Positions 1 through 12,425 of a DNA stretch of 64,000 nt are shown here, piece by piece; the stretch's first letter is position 1, and each line of letters opens with the position of its first letter. The position numbers and the translations under genes are program-made. Origin of the DNA: Archegozetes longisetosus (taxonomy: Eukaryota > Arthropoda > Arachnida > Sarcoptiformes > Trhypochthoniidae); the NCBI GenBank assembly GCA_018873245.2, contig JAEMBT020000002.1:496001-560000 (forward strand), written 5' to 3'. The notes under the pieces are model-generated. The model saw nothing but the letters and a program-made list of their open reading frames with translations, searched no databases and was not told the DNA's origin.

Positions 1-717
1 AAATGTTCCGCATCCTCTTTTAGCTTGTGGCTCACTATTTGGGAACCTTTGAGATAAAAATTTTGATCTAAATGTTTGAGAAATGTAAAGGCTATGATTA
101 ATAAAAAAGTTAAGTGTACGTTCTTTACAATGTTTGTGAAAATATCTTATTCTTAGACTGTTTTTCACAGGAATCAACTTCAAAATGAATTATTTATTTG
201 TCTTGTTTTTAGCCATAGGACTATGAATACTAGAATGCGTTTGAATTTCGAAAGGCTGATGCAGTGCTTTCGTATGAAGTTTTAATTGAGGAAAAATTTG
301 ACACTAAATAGTTAGATAAATGACAATTTATTCACATTAGAGTAGTATCTCTCAAATCTCAACTAAAATCTATAGAAGGATTAGAAAGTGAAGTTTTTTT
401 CATTAACTAATAATAGTATTTTGGCATTTTCGAAAACAATTTGAATAGCCTTTAGGGGTGAAAACCAGTATTTATGCACTAGCAGAGTACTCAAGTTTCA
501 TGCATTAATTTACGAATTGAGCATTTACTCTTCAATTAAGTCGTTTATCTTCACCGAAATATAAAGTGAGGGACATTTTCTTCAGTTTTCAAGGCTTTCA
601 CTAGTTTTGGGCACTTATTAAAAAAGACTTTGCTCAAATCTTGTTATTCATTACTTCATTTGAAAGAGAAGTGAACGCAATCCTAAGAAATAAAATAGAG
701 ATCTAAACTAGAATAAA
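1..717. other. 5' edge, no gene seen
   Basis: AT-rich sequence with no open frame or repeat I can support. It is presumably the upstream region of the gene starting at 718. Confidence 0.5.
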
Positions 718-1859
718 ATGAATTTGCCATACGTTCAGTTTTTAATTGTGGTATTTCTCTCGTGTTCTTTTGCTCAAAGAAATCGCAGCAAGAACTGCAC
801 TACCGATAAGTTTGATGAGAATGTGGCGAATCTATTTGCTCAGTTCGGTCTCGATGAACTCAAATTTCCAACTAATAATAGAGAATTAGGAGACTATTGC
901 GAGTAATTATCAATATTTGTACCTGCATCAAAATTGAATGCTATGAAAATGTGAAAAAACTAATTTTTGTTCTTATCTGTTTAGAGGTGCAAAATCGAGT
1001 AATGAATATGCCAAAAACTATGGCCAAAATTGTCTTAAAGGAACATCTCAAACACTTATGTCTTTGGCTGTGTATAACTTCGACAGAACTAACAAGCAAT
1101 ACTGCGCTAAAAATGCAAAATTGAAAGATAAATTTACAAGTTGGGGCAAATGTGGCAATGCTGGAAAAACTGGAACGAAAAAATGTTGGGATAGCATGAT
1201 TCTCATTATGGCTAATGTGAGAAAAGTTAAGAACTCTAAGAGTAAAATTCCGATAATTTGCTGGTATGTTATATAATATTTTAGCAAATCATTTTATCAA
1301 AATTCTTTTTTGAAAATATTTTTACTCAGTCTTAAGATCCAAAAAATTGTTAACAAATTGAGTGATAGTTTAATTTTGTGTGATATGATACGAAACTTTT
1401 TCGTGTTTTTTCTAAACTCTTCATTTCATATTCTAGTTTTTAAAACTTTCTATCTTTTACTCTCATATTCTTCAAAACATTTATAAGTTTTCAATGACAG
1501 GACTTCATTAATGAAATTAATTCTAAACTTTTGCGCACTTGGGCTGAAAACTGATCAAATGTTAATAAATTGAATTAAAAATATGATTTTATAAAATTTT
1601 TAGCAACTACTACGAGTGGGTTAGATGTACACTAAAAGCGTTAAAAGATACTGGATCTGTATGTCCACAAAGTGCTATTGACGGCTACGACCAGCACATC
1701 CATAAAGCAACAGTTGATTCGATGAACTTGATTTGTAGAAAATTTGAAGACAACATTGAGAAATGCGCCTCACTATACGAACAGTTGCCAAAAACGAAAC
1801 CGAAAAGTTTACGCAAATTGCCGCTTTTATATGTCTTTGATGTTTTTGACTCCCTTTAA
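718..1859 (+). CDS. Secreted cysteine-rich protein (DUF19-like arachnid family)
   Basis: Three exons, 718-902, 985-1263 and 1604-1859, join in frame with GT-AG introns (phase 2 at both junctions) to give 239 residues. The first ~19 residues (MNLPYVQFLIVVFLSCSFA) are a clear signal peptide. The mature part carries about a dozen regularly spaced cysteines, with YCEGAK, NCLKG, KYCAKN-like, GKCGNAG, KKCWD, IICCNYYEWVRC and LICRKFEDNIEKC segments. From memory this spacing matches an uncharacterised secreted protein family of ticks, mites and spiders related to DUF19/27 kDa haemolymph proteins; the molecular role is unknown. A poly(A) signal AATAAA lies at 1894-1899. Exon borders are my inference from consensus sites; the C-terminal tail after the last Cys is basic and may be lineage-specific. 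Confidence 0.75.
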
Positions 1860-1899
1860 GAGTTGGAGAAGTAATTTAATCCTCTATTTGTTGAATAAA

Positions 1900-3660
1900 A
1901 ATCTATTTCCATGCTTCATAAGTATGAAGTTATCGTAGTTTTATTATTATTAAAAAGTGAATTTTTAAAAATTTTGATCTAATTATGCATTTATTGACTT
2001 AAGTTTGATCTTATTAATTACTATTGAAGTGAACTTTATATTATTATTGGGTCTCTTTCAATTATAGAAGAAACAGTAGATAAGTATAAAAGAAAGTAAC
2101 ATTTGTAAAATATCCCTATAACATATACTTAATAATAAAGCAAGACTTCAGAAAATTTACAGTTCTACAAAATGATCGACCTCTTCTGATCATTTATAAT
2201 CTATTCTAACTGTAGAATTCTGTTCATTAGAATAATCTTACTCAACCTTACCTATACATCTTTCAAGTTACCTATTTCTCATATTTGACCTTAATAAAAC
2301 ATGATTCAAGTAGAGCTTCAAACATACTATTATTAAACGATAACGACGATATTTCGATGCTGTTCAAGTATTTATTGAAGTTCAACAGAAGTATACTCAA
2401 AGACTTAACAATCTGCAATAGCAATCCCATAAGTGATCTGTAGTCAGGGAATGCTTTCACTGCAATATTAAGAAACTTATTCAATAGAGTGAGAGAACAA
2501 ATTGCAAATCAAATTTAGTAATAAATTAGCTCATCGCAGAAAAGTTGACGTAGCAACGATCTTTTCTTGTTGCAATTGCAGATTATTAAGATTTAAGTTT
2601 AATACTTTCGATTTTATAATTTGGCAAATTTATTCAACGTTAAAGCCATTTAAGTATAAGAGTGTAAGTTAATATTTCCTAAAGTATATAGATTGTCAAT
2701 TTTTACAGGTAATTGATGCAAACAATTTTCTATTCATAGTGAAAGTTAACACTTGTTAGGCTGAATCGATTGAAAATATAGATGAATACTGGTATTACAT
2801 GAATTAACAAACTTAATGTGATGTATAATTGCAAATATTTTCTTTGATAAGCTTACAGAAAGTAACAATCGGTAAAATGTTTTTCTATACGATTTCCATG
2901 ACAAAATCAATTTATGATATCACAAAACCATTGTAAATATTAAGTAGTTTCAGGACCTTAGCCCGACTCTGGCAATGATTCTATCAGGTAAAGTTCAACT
3001 TTCAATAACAAATGATTTATTCGAGGATTGTAAAATGTACAAATATTTTTCGAGATTTTTGATTATAAACTTCAGTATTTGATTCTCTAAAGAGAAGTCA
3101 AAAAGTTACATAACATTGTAAGTATTTTGGGCTGCATGAAAAAATTTTATAACATAATTGGCCCGCTTTACCAACAAATAAATTTAGTTTGAGGTTTATT
3201 GATCTTTAATTAGATATTAATTAATTCTAGTAGAAATATGAGAGATTTCTTAATAGTTCACTGCTTGCCTAAGAAAACAGTTCTATAATAAAAATAATAA
3301 CTAATTGTCAACTATTTTGCAAAATTTCATCCCGTTAAATTATCTGTTGTCTGCCTGACTTACTTTTACTTGACTATTGATTAACAGATTCGTTTTGTAT
3401 TTACCATTGCTTACACTGAAAAATAGTTTGCAACTATAATCAAGTCGAGACAAATGATAGCGTTCTCATAAAGACAAATATTTGTAAGACTTAGAAAATG
3501 TTTTCAAGATTTTAATATTAAATTAATCGAGAATTTAAGAAAAGACTTTTGTTAAATCTGAATAAATAAATTCCATACAATAAAATTGCCGCTATTCGAC
3601 TCGAGTTCGTCTCATCTAAAATCCTTTGTAGATATATTCAGTTAAAATAATTAATATTTT
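1900..3660. other. Intergenic, no gene seen
   Basis: AT-rich DNA. A minus-strand open frame at 2272-2484 has no domain signal, no signal peptide and no splice partner, so I leave it out. The last part holds the 5' side of the IR-like gene that begins at 3668; an additional upstream exon cannot be excluded. Confidence 0.45.
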
Positions 3661-3667
3661 CTAGGAC

Positions 3668-5395
3668 ATGGAGGAGATGCTATTGAAATGTAGAAATATT
3701 GACTACATCCAAAAGAGCTACTATGGTCAACATGAAAATAATCAAAGTCTATATCATATAAACGCACCTACGTTTAAAATTGTAAGTTTAATTCATCGGT
3801 CAGTTTTAGATTTTATTCGAAATAAAAGTAAATAAGTTTTGCTATTCTTTGTAAACTATACTGTACCTGAATAACAGTCTACTAATGGTTTGATTGATCA
3901 AAATAGGGATCTTTTTGCTTCATGGAGAATGAACTCATAAATATTTTAACATCAGAAAAGTATGGAAAGTTCAATATAACACATAAAATATATACCGAAA
4001 ATCCTAAAGGAACTGAATATTTTTTCATTAATAAAGTAAGTCAGACAAAATGAAAGTTTTAAGAGTTCTCAAACTTCCAAAAGATTAACTTTCTAAGTTT
4101 TATGCATTTATTGTTATGGATAATAAAAAAAGTGATTGAATAGTTTTCTTTGGTTATTTTATATTTTATCTTTATAGAGTGCAGACATGTATTTAGGTCA
4201 GATGGCGATGGACCACGTAATCGAAAAGTGGTCTATGGTTAAATGGATTAGAGATGAACATAATTTAGTTATATTGAGCCCTATTTACTCTGAATCTCCA
4301 GAACTTGTTCATATTATCACAACATTTTCTCTAGACATTTGGATTTATATTATCAATTCAATAGTTTTAATAACAACCTTCCTGATTTTAAATCAGAATT
4401 TAAGCGCCGATAGAAAGAATAGCTTTAATTTGGCATACATCGGGAAAATGATTTTTAATGTGTCACGTATTTTATTGAATCAAGGATTCAAACAATCATC
4501 AAATTCTAATTTTATGTTCACAATCTGGTCGTTGATGGCAATTACTCTGATTTCTTGCTTTTCAGGCAAAATTTATTCATCGATGATCAACAAAAATATC
4601 AAAACTATCAATGATATAAATGAATTGACGGAGGCTAATATGACTGTTGTTAGCTTTAAGTATTCAACAATTTACTTTATGGTAAAATATAATGACCCTC
4701 GGCCTGAAATCAGTTTATTGAGACATAAAATCATATTCATTAATTCTGTAAATGTGAGCTAGATTGAACATAACATTATATACTTTATACTGATAAAAGT
4801 ATAAATCGATTTCTAGCGTACGACACTCAACCAATTGCTTAGAGAAGTAGATCAACGTAAGAAAGTTTTGATTAGAGATGGATTGTCTGCAGAAATGGCG
4901 AAAAATGAGAGATCAGACTTGAATATTGCAATCGGAAGAGAAAAATATCTTCCTGTATTATTGGGATATCCAATTAAGAGAAGCATGAGTGAATCACATA
5001 AAAGATTGAACAGAATGTGAGAATAAATCTAATGAAAAAGATTTAGGATCATTGAACCTTTATTTTGATTTTTCAGATTGAATTACATAACAGAATTCGG
5101 TATTTATTTGAGACAACATTCAAGAATGGTATTGTTGCACAAATTAAGAGGAGTAAAAAATTGTGAAAAATATTTGGAATCTAGTGAGTGCAAAGAATAT
5201 TCAGAAGATAACGAATATTCAGTCAAACTGGAGTATCTGCACGATTTATTCATTTTCACTATTCTATGTTTTACATTCTGTGTTACTGCATTAATATTAG
5301 AAGTTTTTATGTTATATTTTAACTTTTACTTATGTCATACTGATAGAGTTAAAATTTCTAGAAACAATTATCTGGCACTAGAGATTCTTCAATAA
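3668..5395 (+). CDS. Ionotropic receptor-like protein (IR/iGluR family), copy 1
   Basis: Five exons, 3668-3781, 3907-4035, 4178-4747, 4817-5016 and 5077-5395, join in frame to 443 residues. It would be a ligand-gated cation channel of the chemosensory IR type in the plasma membrane. The order fits the family: ligand-binding lobe S1, membrane segment M1 (SLDIWIYIINSIVLITTFLI), a pore-adjacent stretch, M3 (SLMAITLISCFSGKIYSSMI, in the place of the SYTANLAAF region), lobe S2, then M4 near the C-terminus (LHDLFIFTILCFTFC...). There is no amino-terminal domain, as in divergent arthropod IRs. The ATG at 3668 lies four bases after an AG, so an upstream exon is possible. It is a tandem paralogue of the gene at 9284-10942 with the same exon sizes (exon 4 is 200 bp in both). 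No lesion seen. Ligand unknown. Confidence 0.75.
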
Positions 5396-5956
5396 GTTTC
5401 AAATTTGTTTCATCAAGAGATAAATTCAATTGGTTTAATCAATTTATAATATAAATGTTTTGTTATGTTTCAGAAAAATTCATCCAGACAACTTTCTTTA
5501 ATAAACTACAAAGTATTTCAAAATAAACTTTCATAAAACTATATAATTAATGATTAGTAACTGATTCATCCTAGGAAACTCATTGACGAAAGATGAGTAT
5601 AATTTTAATTAGCATGTTCTAGAAAAACAAATTTTCATTTAAAAAGAATGCTAATTACATATAAGTAGACATACTACCAAAGTTTGTTTATCAACTATAT
5701 AAAGGATATATAATATGATATGAGAACTATTATTATTTCATAATATTGACTTCAATTACAGTGTATTAGAAATTTAGTCTTTGTAAAAAGCGAAAAAGTT
5801 GATAATAAATTATAACTGAGTTTAGAGTTGAACAAGGAGATAAGATAAAAATTGTTCTAAGTTAGAAATTTGTATTTGACTCTTCTTGAGAATAGATAGA
5901 GTTCCAGCTAAATCTTTCACTCAGAGCTTTAATGAAATTTATAATCAAATAACGTT

Positions 5957-5959
<3 letters not shown>
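5396..5959. other. Intergenic, no gene seen
   Basis: AT-rich spacer downstream of the first IR-like gene; nothing recognised before the CT microsatellite. Confidence 0.4.

Positions 5960-6022
<63 letters not shown>
5960..6022. repeat. (CT)n microsatellite
   Basis: An uninterrupted CT dinucleotide run of about 31 units. Similar pure CT runs occur at 12804-12847 and 47643-47678. Confidence 0.98.
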
Positions 6023-6026
<4 letters not shown>

Positions 6027-6756
6027 GAGATAATCTTTCCACATCAATCTATTGGAAACAATTATTAGTTGCAAACTTTAATAGTTGAAGGCCACTTTCT
6101 TCAAGTTTCTGAAATTATTCATATTATATTAGGGGGCCGGGAAGAAATGCGATTATTGCGACATACTTTTTGAGCATATAATTGAGAATAATACGTTCTT
6201 CTAATTCCGATTATTCAGTTCTTTTTAGAGAACTCAAATGGATTCTTTTCATTGCACGGAGAAACTGTTTTATGCATTTTTATATACAAATGTTTAAACC
6301 AGTTATTTGCTTTTAGATGTCATTCCTTTTCTAATTTTAAAGAACATTGAAATACTAGATCTTCAACGAATAATGAGCTAATTTTACCTAAAAGTCATTT
6401 GAATGTTTTCTTAACCCTATTTTTTATTTTGGAATAAAATTTTTCAACAAAATAGATATCAATATTCGCAAAATTAATAATTTCAAGAATTTTTCAGTTC
6501 ATTTGAAAAGTCGTTAATTTTATTCTTAGTTGATTGTTATTATTTTATTTTACTATATTCTATATTGTTAAACACGTCCTTGCATGATATCAGCAATTAG
6601 TTGAGTGAACGGCGTGTATAAATAATAAAATTCAGTTCAATTCAACATAGTTTTTTAAGGATTGCTTCTGTTCACAATTTTTTTCATTTCGTTTGAAAAC
6701 CACATTGGTTGTGTATAAGATTTTGTCAAACAATAATTTTTAAATTGTGTCTAACA

Positions 6757-7020
6757 ATGAGTGAAGACTTTTCAAATAAAATGCGTATTCGTCATTGTCT
6801 TCTGTATGAGTTTAATCGCGGATCAGATGCCAAAAAGGCCGCCAAAAATATCAGTGAAATCTATGGCGACAAAGCGCTGAGTGTGAGTCAATGTCACCGA
6901 TGGTTTACGAGGTTCTAATTGGGTGATTACAGTCTCGAAGACCTCCCAAAATCCGGCCGTCCTGTTTCACTGGACAATGAAATCTTGAGAGAAATGTTCG
7001 GATCGGATCCGACTCGACCA
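6757..7020 (+). mobile_element. Mariner-type transposase relic (HTH part)
   Basis: The frame starts MSEDFSNKMRIRHCLLYEF and runs through a Mos1/SETMAR-type helix-turn-helix (KKAAKNISEIYG..., VSQCHRWFTRF), hits TAA after RF, then continues in the same frame as GDYSLEDLPKSGRPVSLDNE, the second helix-turn-helix linker (SGRP) of mariner transposases. The similarity stops near PTRPL at 7020; the DDD catalytic domain is absent. It is a 3'-truncated dead copy. I find no terminal inverted repeat. A closely related fragment lies on the minus strand at 51041-51250. Confidence 0.8.
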
Positions 7021-7199
7021 CTTGTAATGATAATGATAGAGAATATATTATTGATTAAGAATTAAATCATATTCTGATGAAATAAAATCAAATTTTGATA
7101 CAGAATTTTGCATTTGTTTCCGGTCTCCCTGATATCATATTAATTGATCCCTAAACAGCTTTTTGATATAGTCTTTCCTATATTCCTATTTGTAGCATA

Positions 7200-7845
7200 T
7201 ACAGTCTGGTAGCACGTCAATTCAGCGCAATCAATTCAGCGCATTTTGAAAATTTCAGGAAAATTGATTACTTTAAAGAAAAACAGAAACTCTAAATTAA
7301 TGGGTGTTCACGGGACGCAAATTTCAACCTATAAAAGTGTTTACTTTCAACCAACAATTACAAGCAAACGTACTTATAGGTGATAGAATCTTCATTTTTA
7401 ATTCAGTTGATTTGAATTAAGGAAAAATATTTTTAAAATAATTATATTTAATAAGAATATGATTATAAATTATGGAATATTAGTAGTAAAATCCAAATAT
7501 GTTTATTCAGTAATCAATACATGTATGTATTATATTTTGTATATTTTTTGGTAAAAATTTATTTCCTTTGAACACCTAATAGTTTAGAGGTCTCTGTTTT
7601 TCTTTAAAATGAATTTATAATAAGCGTGAGCTGAATTGTCGCAGTGCTGAATTTTTACTCGCTGAACTGTCATAGGGCCGAATTGTCGCAGCACTGAATT
7701 ATCACAGCGCTGAATTGTTGGCGCTGAGTTGACGTGGAACCTACAGTCTGACTGGGTTATTGACAACTCGGTTATAGGCAAACCCGGTTATAGGTAACAT
7801 ATTTCCTACACACCGACAGGTTGCTTATAACCAGGTCGTACTGTA
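7200..7845. mobile_element. Pogo-like MITE interrupted by another MITE
   Basis: The 104 bp at 7742-7845 start TACAGTCTGACTGGGTTAT and end in the reverse complement of TACAGTACGACCTGGTTAT, giving imperfect 19-bp inverted ends with TA at the borders, like pogo/Tigger-type non-autonomous elements. Its first 8 bases, TACAGTCT, are also found at 7200-7207, because a second element (7208-7741) inserted there and duplicated them. The original element is therefore 7200-7207 or 7742-7749 plus the rest to 7845. Confidence 0.65.
7208..7741. mobile_element. 534-bp MITE with 8-bp target duplication and subterminal repeats
   Basis: Ends are GGTAGCACGTCAATTCAGCGC and the reverse complement of GGTTCCACGTCAACTCAGCGC (3 mismatches in 21). 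It is flanked by a perfect 8-bp direct repeat TACAGTCT (7200-7207 and 7742-7749). Inside the right end are seven imperfect copies of a GCGCTGAATTG motif spaced about 17 bp (7622-7735), and two on the left, which look like transposase-binding subterminal repeats. The 8-bp duplication fits hAT, P or Merlin superfamilies; I cannot choose. No coding capacity. Confidence 0.75.
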
Positions 7846-7974
7846 TTGCAATATTTATTCGAAACATGGTATATCAGTTCGTGAACAAACTTGATTAAGT
7901 CATAGTTCGATCTATTTGCATAAAGGTGTGGTATTCTATGTTAGACAAATGATCATGTTTTTATACATTAAGGC

Positions 7975-8385
7975 AATATATATAGAGAAGATTTCACTTA
8001 GAATTAAATTAAATCATAAAGTGTTTTACAATATGTTGATAACTATAAATGTTGCCTTGATGTATAAAAGAATCGATCGTTAATAGTATTAATATCATAG
8101 AATATTAGAATGTCAAGGAATTAAATTCCGATTCTTAAACCAAAGAAAAAGTTTATTTCAAAAACAGAGAAGTTAATCAATATATTTTCCCTAATTATCT
8201 ATGATAGTCTCTCCCCCATCTTGCGACCAAATTTTCGATTCCCCTCCTGTTTTTTAGATAATAAGATTTGAACATATCCCTCCCTTAATCAGACACTAAT
8301 TCCTTGACAATCCAATAATATAATATTATAATAAAACATTTTACGATCTAATTGAATTCTAAGTGAAATCTTCTCTAAATTTTTA
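7975..8385. mobile_element. Foldback (long inverted repeat) element
   Basis: The left arm from about 7975 (AGAGAAGATTTCACTTAGAA...) is matched by the reverse complement of the right arm ending near 8385, with about 45 bp at high identity. A further inner match, around GTCAAGGAATTA at 8113-8125 and its complement at 8301-8313, extends the arms to roughly 150 bp. It is probably a MITE able to form a long hairpin. No coding sequence. Confidence 0.7.
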
Positions 8386-9283
8386 ATGTTTTTAAAAATA
8401 GTTGTAAAAATTGATTATGAAGAAGAAACGCTTAATAAATAAAACTTTCGAAGGAGATTCTAAACTGCCGAATATGTTCTAACCGTGAGTAAAGCATCTG
8501 ACGTTTTTCAAGATTGTGTTGTGTATAATTGACTTCTCAAATTGAAAAATCAAACTTGTTGACTAATAATTGAGAATAATATTGTTACCATAAGTTATTA
8601 GATAACAATTGATCTCTTTCCAACGGTTAAAGATATTTTTCGATATTGGATATTTCTATCCAATGAAAACTATCGCTAATTCTGGTTAAGTAGTACAAAA
8701 GTATTTAACTATTAATACTAACTTAATTGCAACTTTATATCAGGCAAATAGTAATTATTTGAATACCTTTTACCCAGTGATAACAAGAGACTGCTGCTTC
8801 CTTCCGAGCGTCCAATTGAAATGGCAATTTGAAAGGCATATTTAATTCACATTAATTGTTCCATTTAATGCTTCAATAAATCGATAAATGGCTCATTAGC
8901 TGCAAAATTTCTTAAGATTTCTTAGAATTTTTTGAAAGAAAAGACGTTTTCCTAATTACTGCACTTGTCTTTAAACAGAAAAGTATTGAATTACTTTGAT
9001 GCGATCGAATCTGGTTCATTTATAAGCTTCGAGCTGTGCTGCAATCATATTGAACTTACATTTTTAAAGGATATAGTTTACAAACTTTTCTAGTTATTAA
9101 ATGATCGATAGTATCAAAACTTATAATTGGGTCTAAAATTATATGTTTTCGTATCATGTAAACTTGTTTTGACAGTAAGAATGACTGATTGATCGGTAGT
9201 TTTAGATCAAACTGTGAGTTGTAATAACATTTAATGCCAATATTTATTTATTCCATGTTAATCTTCTAACAGCTTAGATACAA
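8386..9283. other. Intergenic, no gene seen
   Basis: AT-rich spacer between the foldback element and the second IR-like gene. Nothing recognised. Confidence 0.4.
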
Positions 9284-10942
9284 ATGGAGTCCGTTCTAAA
9301 TAATTGCAGAAATATAACTTATGGTGACCAGTATTTTGGTGGTTATAATAGCACTGAAGAAGTTTTTCCTATTATGATTGCTGTTTATCAGAAGGTAATT
9401 CATTTTCTGACAAAAATTTCAAATTTTTATTCATGATATTCAATTCCAAATTGCGTTTATAGAAAAATATTTGTTTTATGGAAAACGAATTATTGAAAAT
9501 ATTATCGGCTGATAAAAAATTCAACATAACTTTTAGAAATTATGATAAACATCAAGATGTAGGAGATTTGTTTGTTAATAAGGTTAAAGATAATAAATTG
9601 TTAACATTTTGTTTATAGAATTATTCTGATCCAAGTTTGATCTAATTTGTTCATAAGTCAAAAAAAAGTTTTCATTCATATCTAGTTAATTTCTTATTGA
9701 TAGAGTATAGATCTATACTTGGGTGTAATGACGATTGAGGAATGGTTATTTAGATATGCGAAGGCACATTGGATTAGGGAAGATCATAATGTCGTTATTT
9801 TAAGTGCTTTATATTCAGAACCATCGAGCCTAACGAATATGATAAGAATATTCTCGACACAAGTTTGGATTCTTGTGATGAATTGCATTGCTTTGATTTC
9901 GTGCATCATTTTCATTAATAACAAAATCAATGGTAAAAAGTTTGAAGTGATCAATATAAAAGAAAATGTACTTAGATCGAAATATTTTTTCTCAAGTAAA
10001 ACAAAAGAATAGTAACACCAGTTTTTGGGATATGGGAGAAGCCATTTTTGAAACAGCTCGCTACCTAATAAATCAGTCCACGGCTAAAAATGTCAATATA
10101 TTGACTAATTTATGGGCTTTGGCTTCAGTAGTCTTAGTCTCATTATTTTCTGGTGCTATATACACTTCAATAGTTGACAAAGAGATGAAAACAATTAATA
10201 CTTATGAAGAATTGCTTAATTCAAATAAAACTTTAGTCAGTGGTAACGACACCTTTTTATATCATTCTATAAAATGGGTCCATGATAATAAATATATTAA
10301 GTTTATTGAGTTGAAACCTAGAGTTAAGTTTGAAGACGATGTCAGTTCAGTGAGTAGTCTAACAATTTACAGTTTTTACATTATGTTCAACAAAGGTTTT
10401 TATATTTAGGCTCAAGTTCAGAATAATCTGATCAAAAGAGTTGCGAACAGAGAAATTGTTTACTTAAGGGATGGCTTTACTATTGAGATGAGAAAATTAG
10501 AAAATCCACACTTAAGTCTTGCGATCGCAGAAGAAAAACTATTTCCAGTTCTAATGGGATTTCCTATTTTTAAAGAATTTGATGAACCGCATGAAAGACT
10601 TTACAAAATGTAAGATTATTTTGATGTCCAATTCATTGAATGCATGTTTGAATCTATTCTTATAGAATGAAAACTATTACCGAATCCGGTATTTATGTCA
10701 GACAATTCTCAAGACTAGTATTGAATCAACAGCTGATTGGTGTCAGAAAAGCAGTGCAGTTTTGGAAAATAAATCAAAATAAAGATGAGAATCAAGTTAA
10801 ACTCGAAGTATTAAGGGACTTATTCAATTTGTTTGTCTGTTTTTTCGCTACTTCTGCTATTGTTCTTAGCCTTGAATTTGTCCATCATTTCGTGAAAAAA
10901 GAGGCAAAAAAGGTATTAAAGTTAAGAAAACACAGAATTTAA
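9284..10942 (+). CDS. Ionotropic receptor-like protein, copy 2 (40-nt intron or frameshift)
   Basis: Exons 9284-9394, 9463-9582, 9704-9967, 10008-10349, 10410-10609 and 10666-10942 give about 437 residues. Paralogue of the gene at 3668-5395: both share a CRN(I)xY N-terminus, CFMENEL in exon 2, M1 (TQVWILVMNCIALISCIIFI), M3 (WALASVVLVSLFSGAIYTSI), a 200-bp penultimate exon (DG..EM...FPVL.G.P) and an ITE(S/F)GIYxRQ start to the last exon before M4. In copy 1 the third block is one exon; here the reading frame breaks near 9968-10007. Removing GTACTT...AAAAG (40 nt, with TATTTTTTCTC before the AG) restores the frame and brings the length close to copy 1. Either a very short new intron or a frameshift in a dying gene. 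Confidence 0.65.
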
Positions 10943-11324
10943 GCCAAGATATTTATAGGTTATGTAAAAGGACTGAAAAGTTGAATAGATTTGAATCATA
11001 TAATTATTTCGATTCATATTCCATGAGAAGTTTTAACTAATCTCATATTGTTTTTAAAATACAGAAGAGGCTTGGCTCATACTCAGACACTTCACATTTG
11101 AATTAGTCAAGTACTAAACACAAATCGATTCTATAAAAAAGGTTAAATTTCGTCGTAATCTAAATAAGTTCTGTTGAAAACATTCTATTTGAAGAAGTTT
11201 ATAACTCTGTAGATAATAAGTTACACAAAACAATGTAATCATGGATTTATTTAACCTTTTATTTGACGATTAATCTGTATTTTCTATATTCCATTCGATA
11301 ATTAGCAGTTAAATAAAGTTTAAA
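10943..11324. other. Intergenic between convergent genes, no gene seen
   Basis: 3' flanks of the plus-strand IR-like gene and the minus-strand xylanase; AT-rich, nothing else recognised. Confidence 0.4.
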
Positions 11325-12425
11325 CTAATTTTTAAGCACTGCTTCGATGGCAGAAACTGCAATCTTTTCATTATAATTGTAATCCCAGGGAAGTCCTGAC
11401 CCAAAATCCTTAAAATGCGATGGAATCCAGGAATGCCTATCAGTGACGCCCCAAATGGTGACACCAACACATTTGGACACATTCTGGCATGCTCGGAAAG
11501 CTGTTGCGTAATCTTCAGCCTGCTGTTTAAGTTTTTCTTCAGTTATGGGCAATTGGATCCTAATGTCCAATTCAGTTATGGCCACATCGAGTCCAAGATC
11601 AGCAAAGCGTTGCATATTATCAACAAAATCTTCAGGTAATCGACCTACAATGAAATGCGACTGAAAGCCAACTCCATGAATGGGGATATTATCATTAATC
11701 AGTTCCGAAACTAATTCATACAGTCCATCACTTTTGGCATTTTTCGCTTCAATGTTATAGTCATTTATGTAGAGTTTGGCGTCTGGGTCGATCGCATGAG
11801 CCCAAAGAAAAGCCTGAGAGATGTAAGTTTGGTTGAAATTTTTGTACCAAATCGAGTCCCGAAACCTTCCGTTCCATTCGATGACTTCATTGATCACATC
11901 CCAGGCGTATATCTTTCCCTTATAACGAGTAACTACACTTTCGATATGTCGTCTGAGAACAATGTTGAGCTCAGTCTTATCCAAGAAATTGAGCCACTTA
12001 GGGATCTGATTGTGCCAAACCAGAGGATGTCCACGTACTGTCTGGTTGTTCTGTTGCGCGAATTTCATCAGTTGATCACTTTCTGACCAATTGTATTGTT
12101 TTTGATGGTTTACAAGTGAAGACCACTTCATTTGATTTGCTGGTGTTATTGAGTCGAAATTTTCAGCTGATATGCTTTTGTATTCATTTTCTTTTAAAGG
12201 TTTAGCCTCTAGTGCGGCTCCAATATATCGGCTTTTGTTTAGTGTCCGAAGTTGAGAGGCATTTGCACTTTCAAAATGAATAGAGAAAATATACGCTGTT
12301 TTCAAATGATAGTTTTGAATTTACAGGCTTCGTTCATTATCTCTCTATAAAATGTGATAAAGATTTTAAACTTACATTTTAAAGGTTATGAATGATGCTA
12401 AAACGAAGACTAATATTTTGATCAT
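11325..12425 (-). CDS. GH10 endo-beta-1,4-xylanase, copy 1 (secreted)
   Basis: Two exons, 12376-12425 and 11325-12267, give 330 residues. The first exon codes only for a signal peptide (MIKILVFVLASFITFK); the 108-nt intron is phase 2 and mature sequence begins ANASQLR. Glycoside hydrolase family 10 hydrolyses internal xylan bonds outside the cell. Visible hallmarks are RGHPLVWHNQIPKWL, the acid/base Glu in YAWDVINE (about residue 144), KLYINDYNIE, HGVGFQSHF and the nucleophile Glu in ITELDIR (about residue 249), then VTIWGVTDRHSW. The length is normal for a single-domain GH10; no carbohydrate-binding module. It is a tandem paralogue of the gene at 13093-14242 with the same intron position and the same total length. 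GH10 is typical of bacteria and fungi and rare in animals, so horizontal origin is inferred. Confidence 0.93.

Noticed and set aside
2272..2484. 70-residue minus-strand frame
   Set aside because: No signal peptide, domain, splice partner or codon bias.
5886..6068. Open frame with a long Ser-Leu repeat
   Set aside because: Translation of a CT microsatellite.
7584..7781. Minus-strand open frame with repeated RCDNS blocks
   Set aside because: Translation of MITE subterminal repeats.
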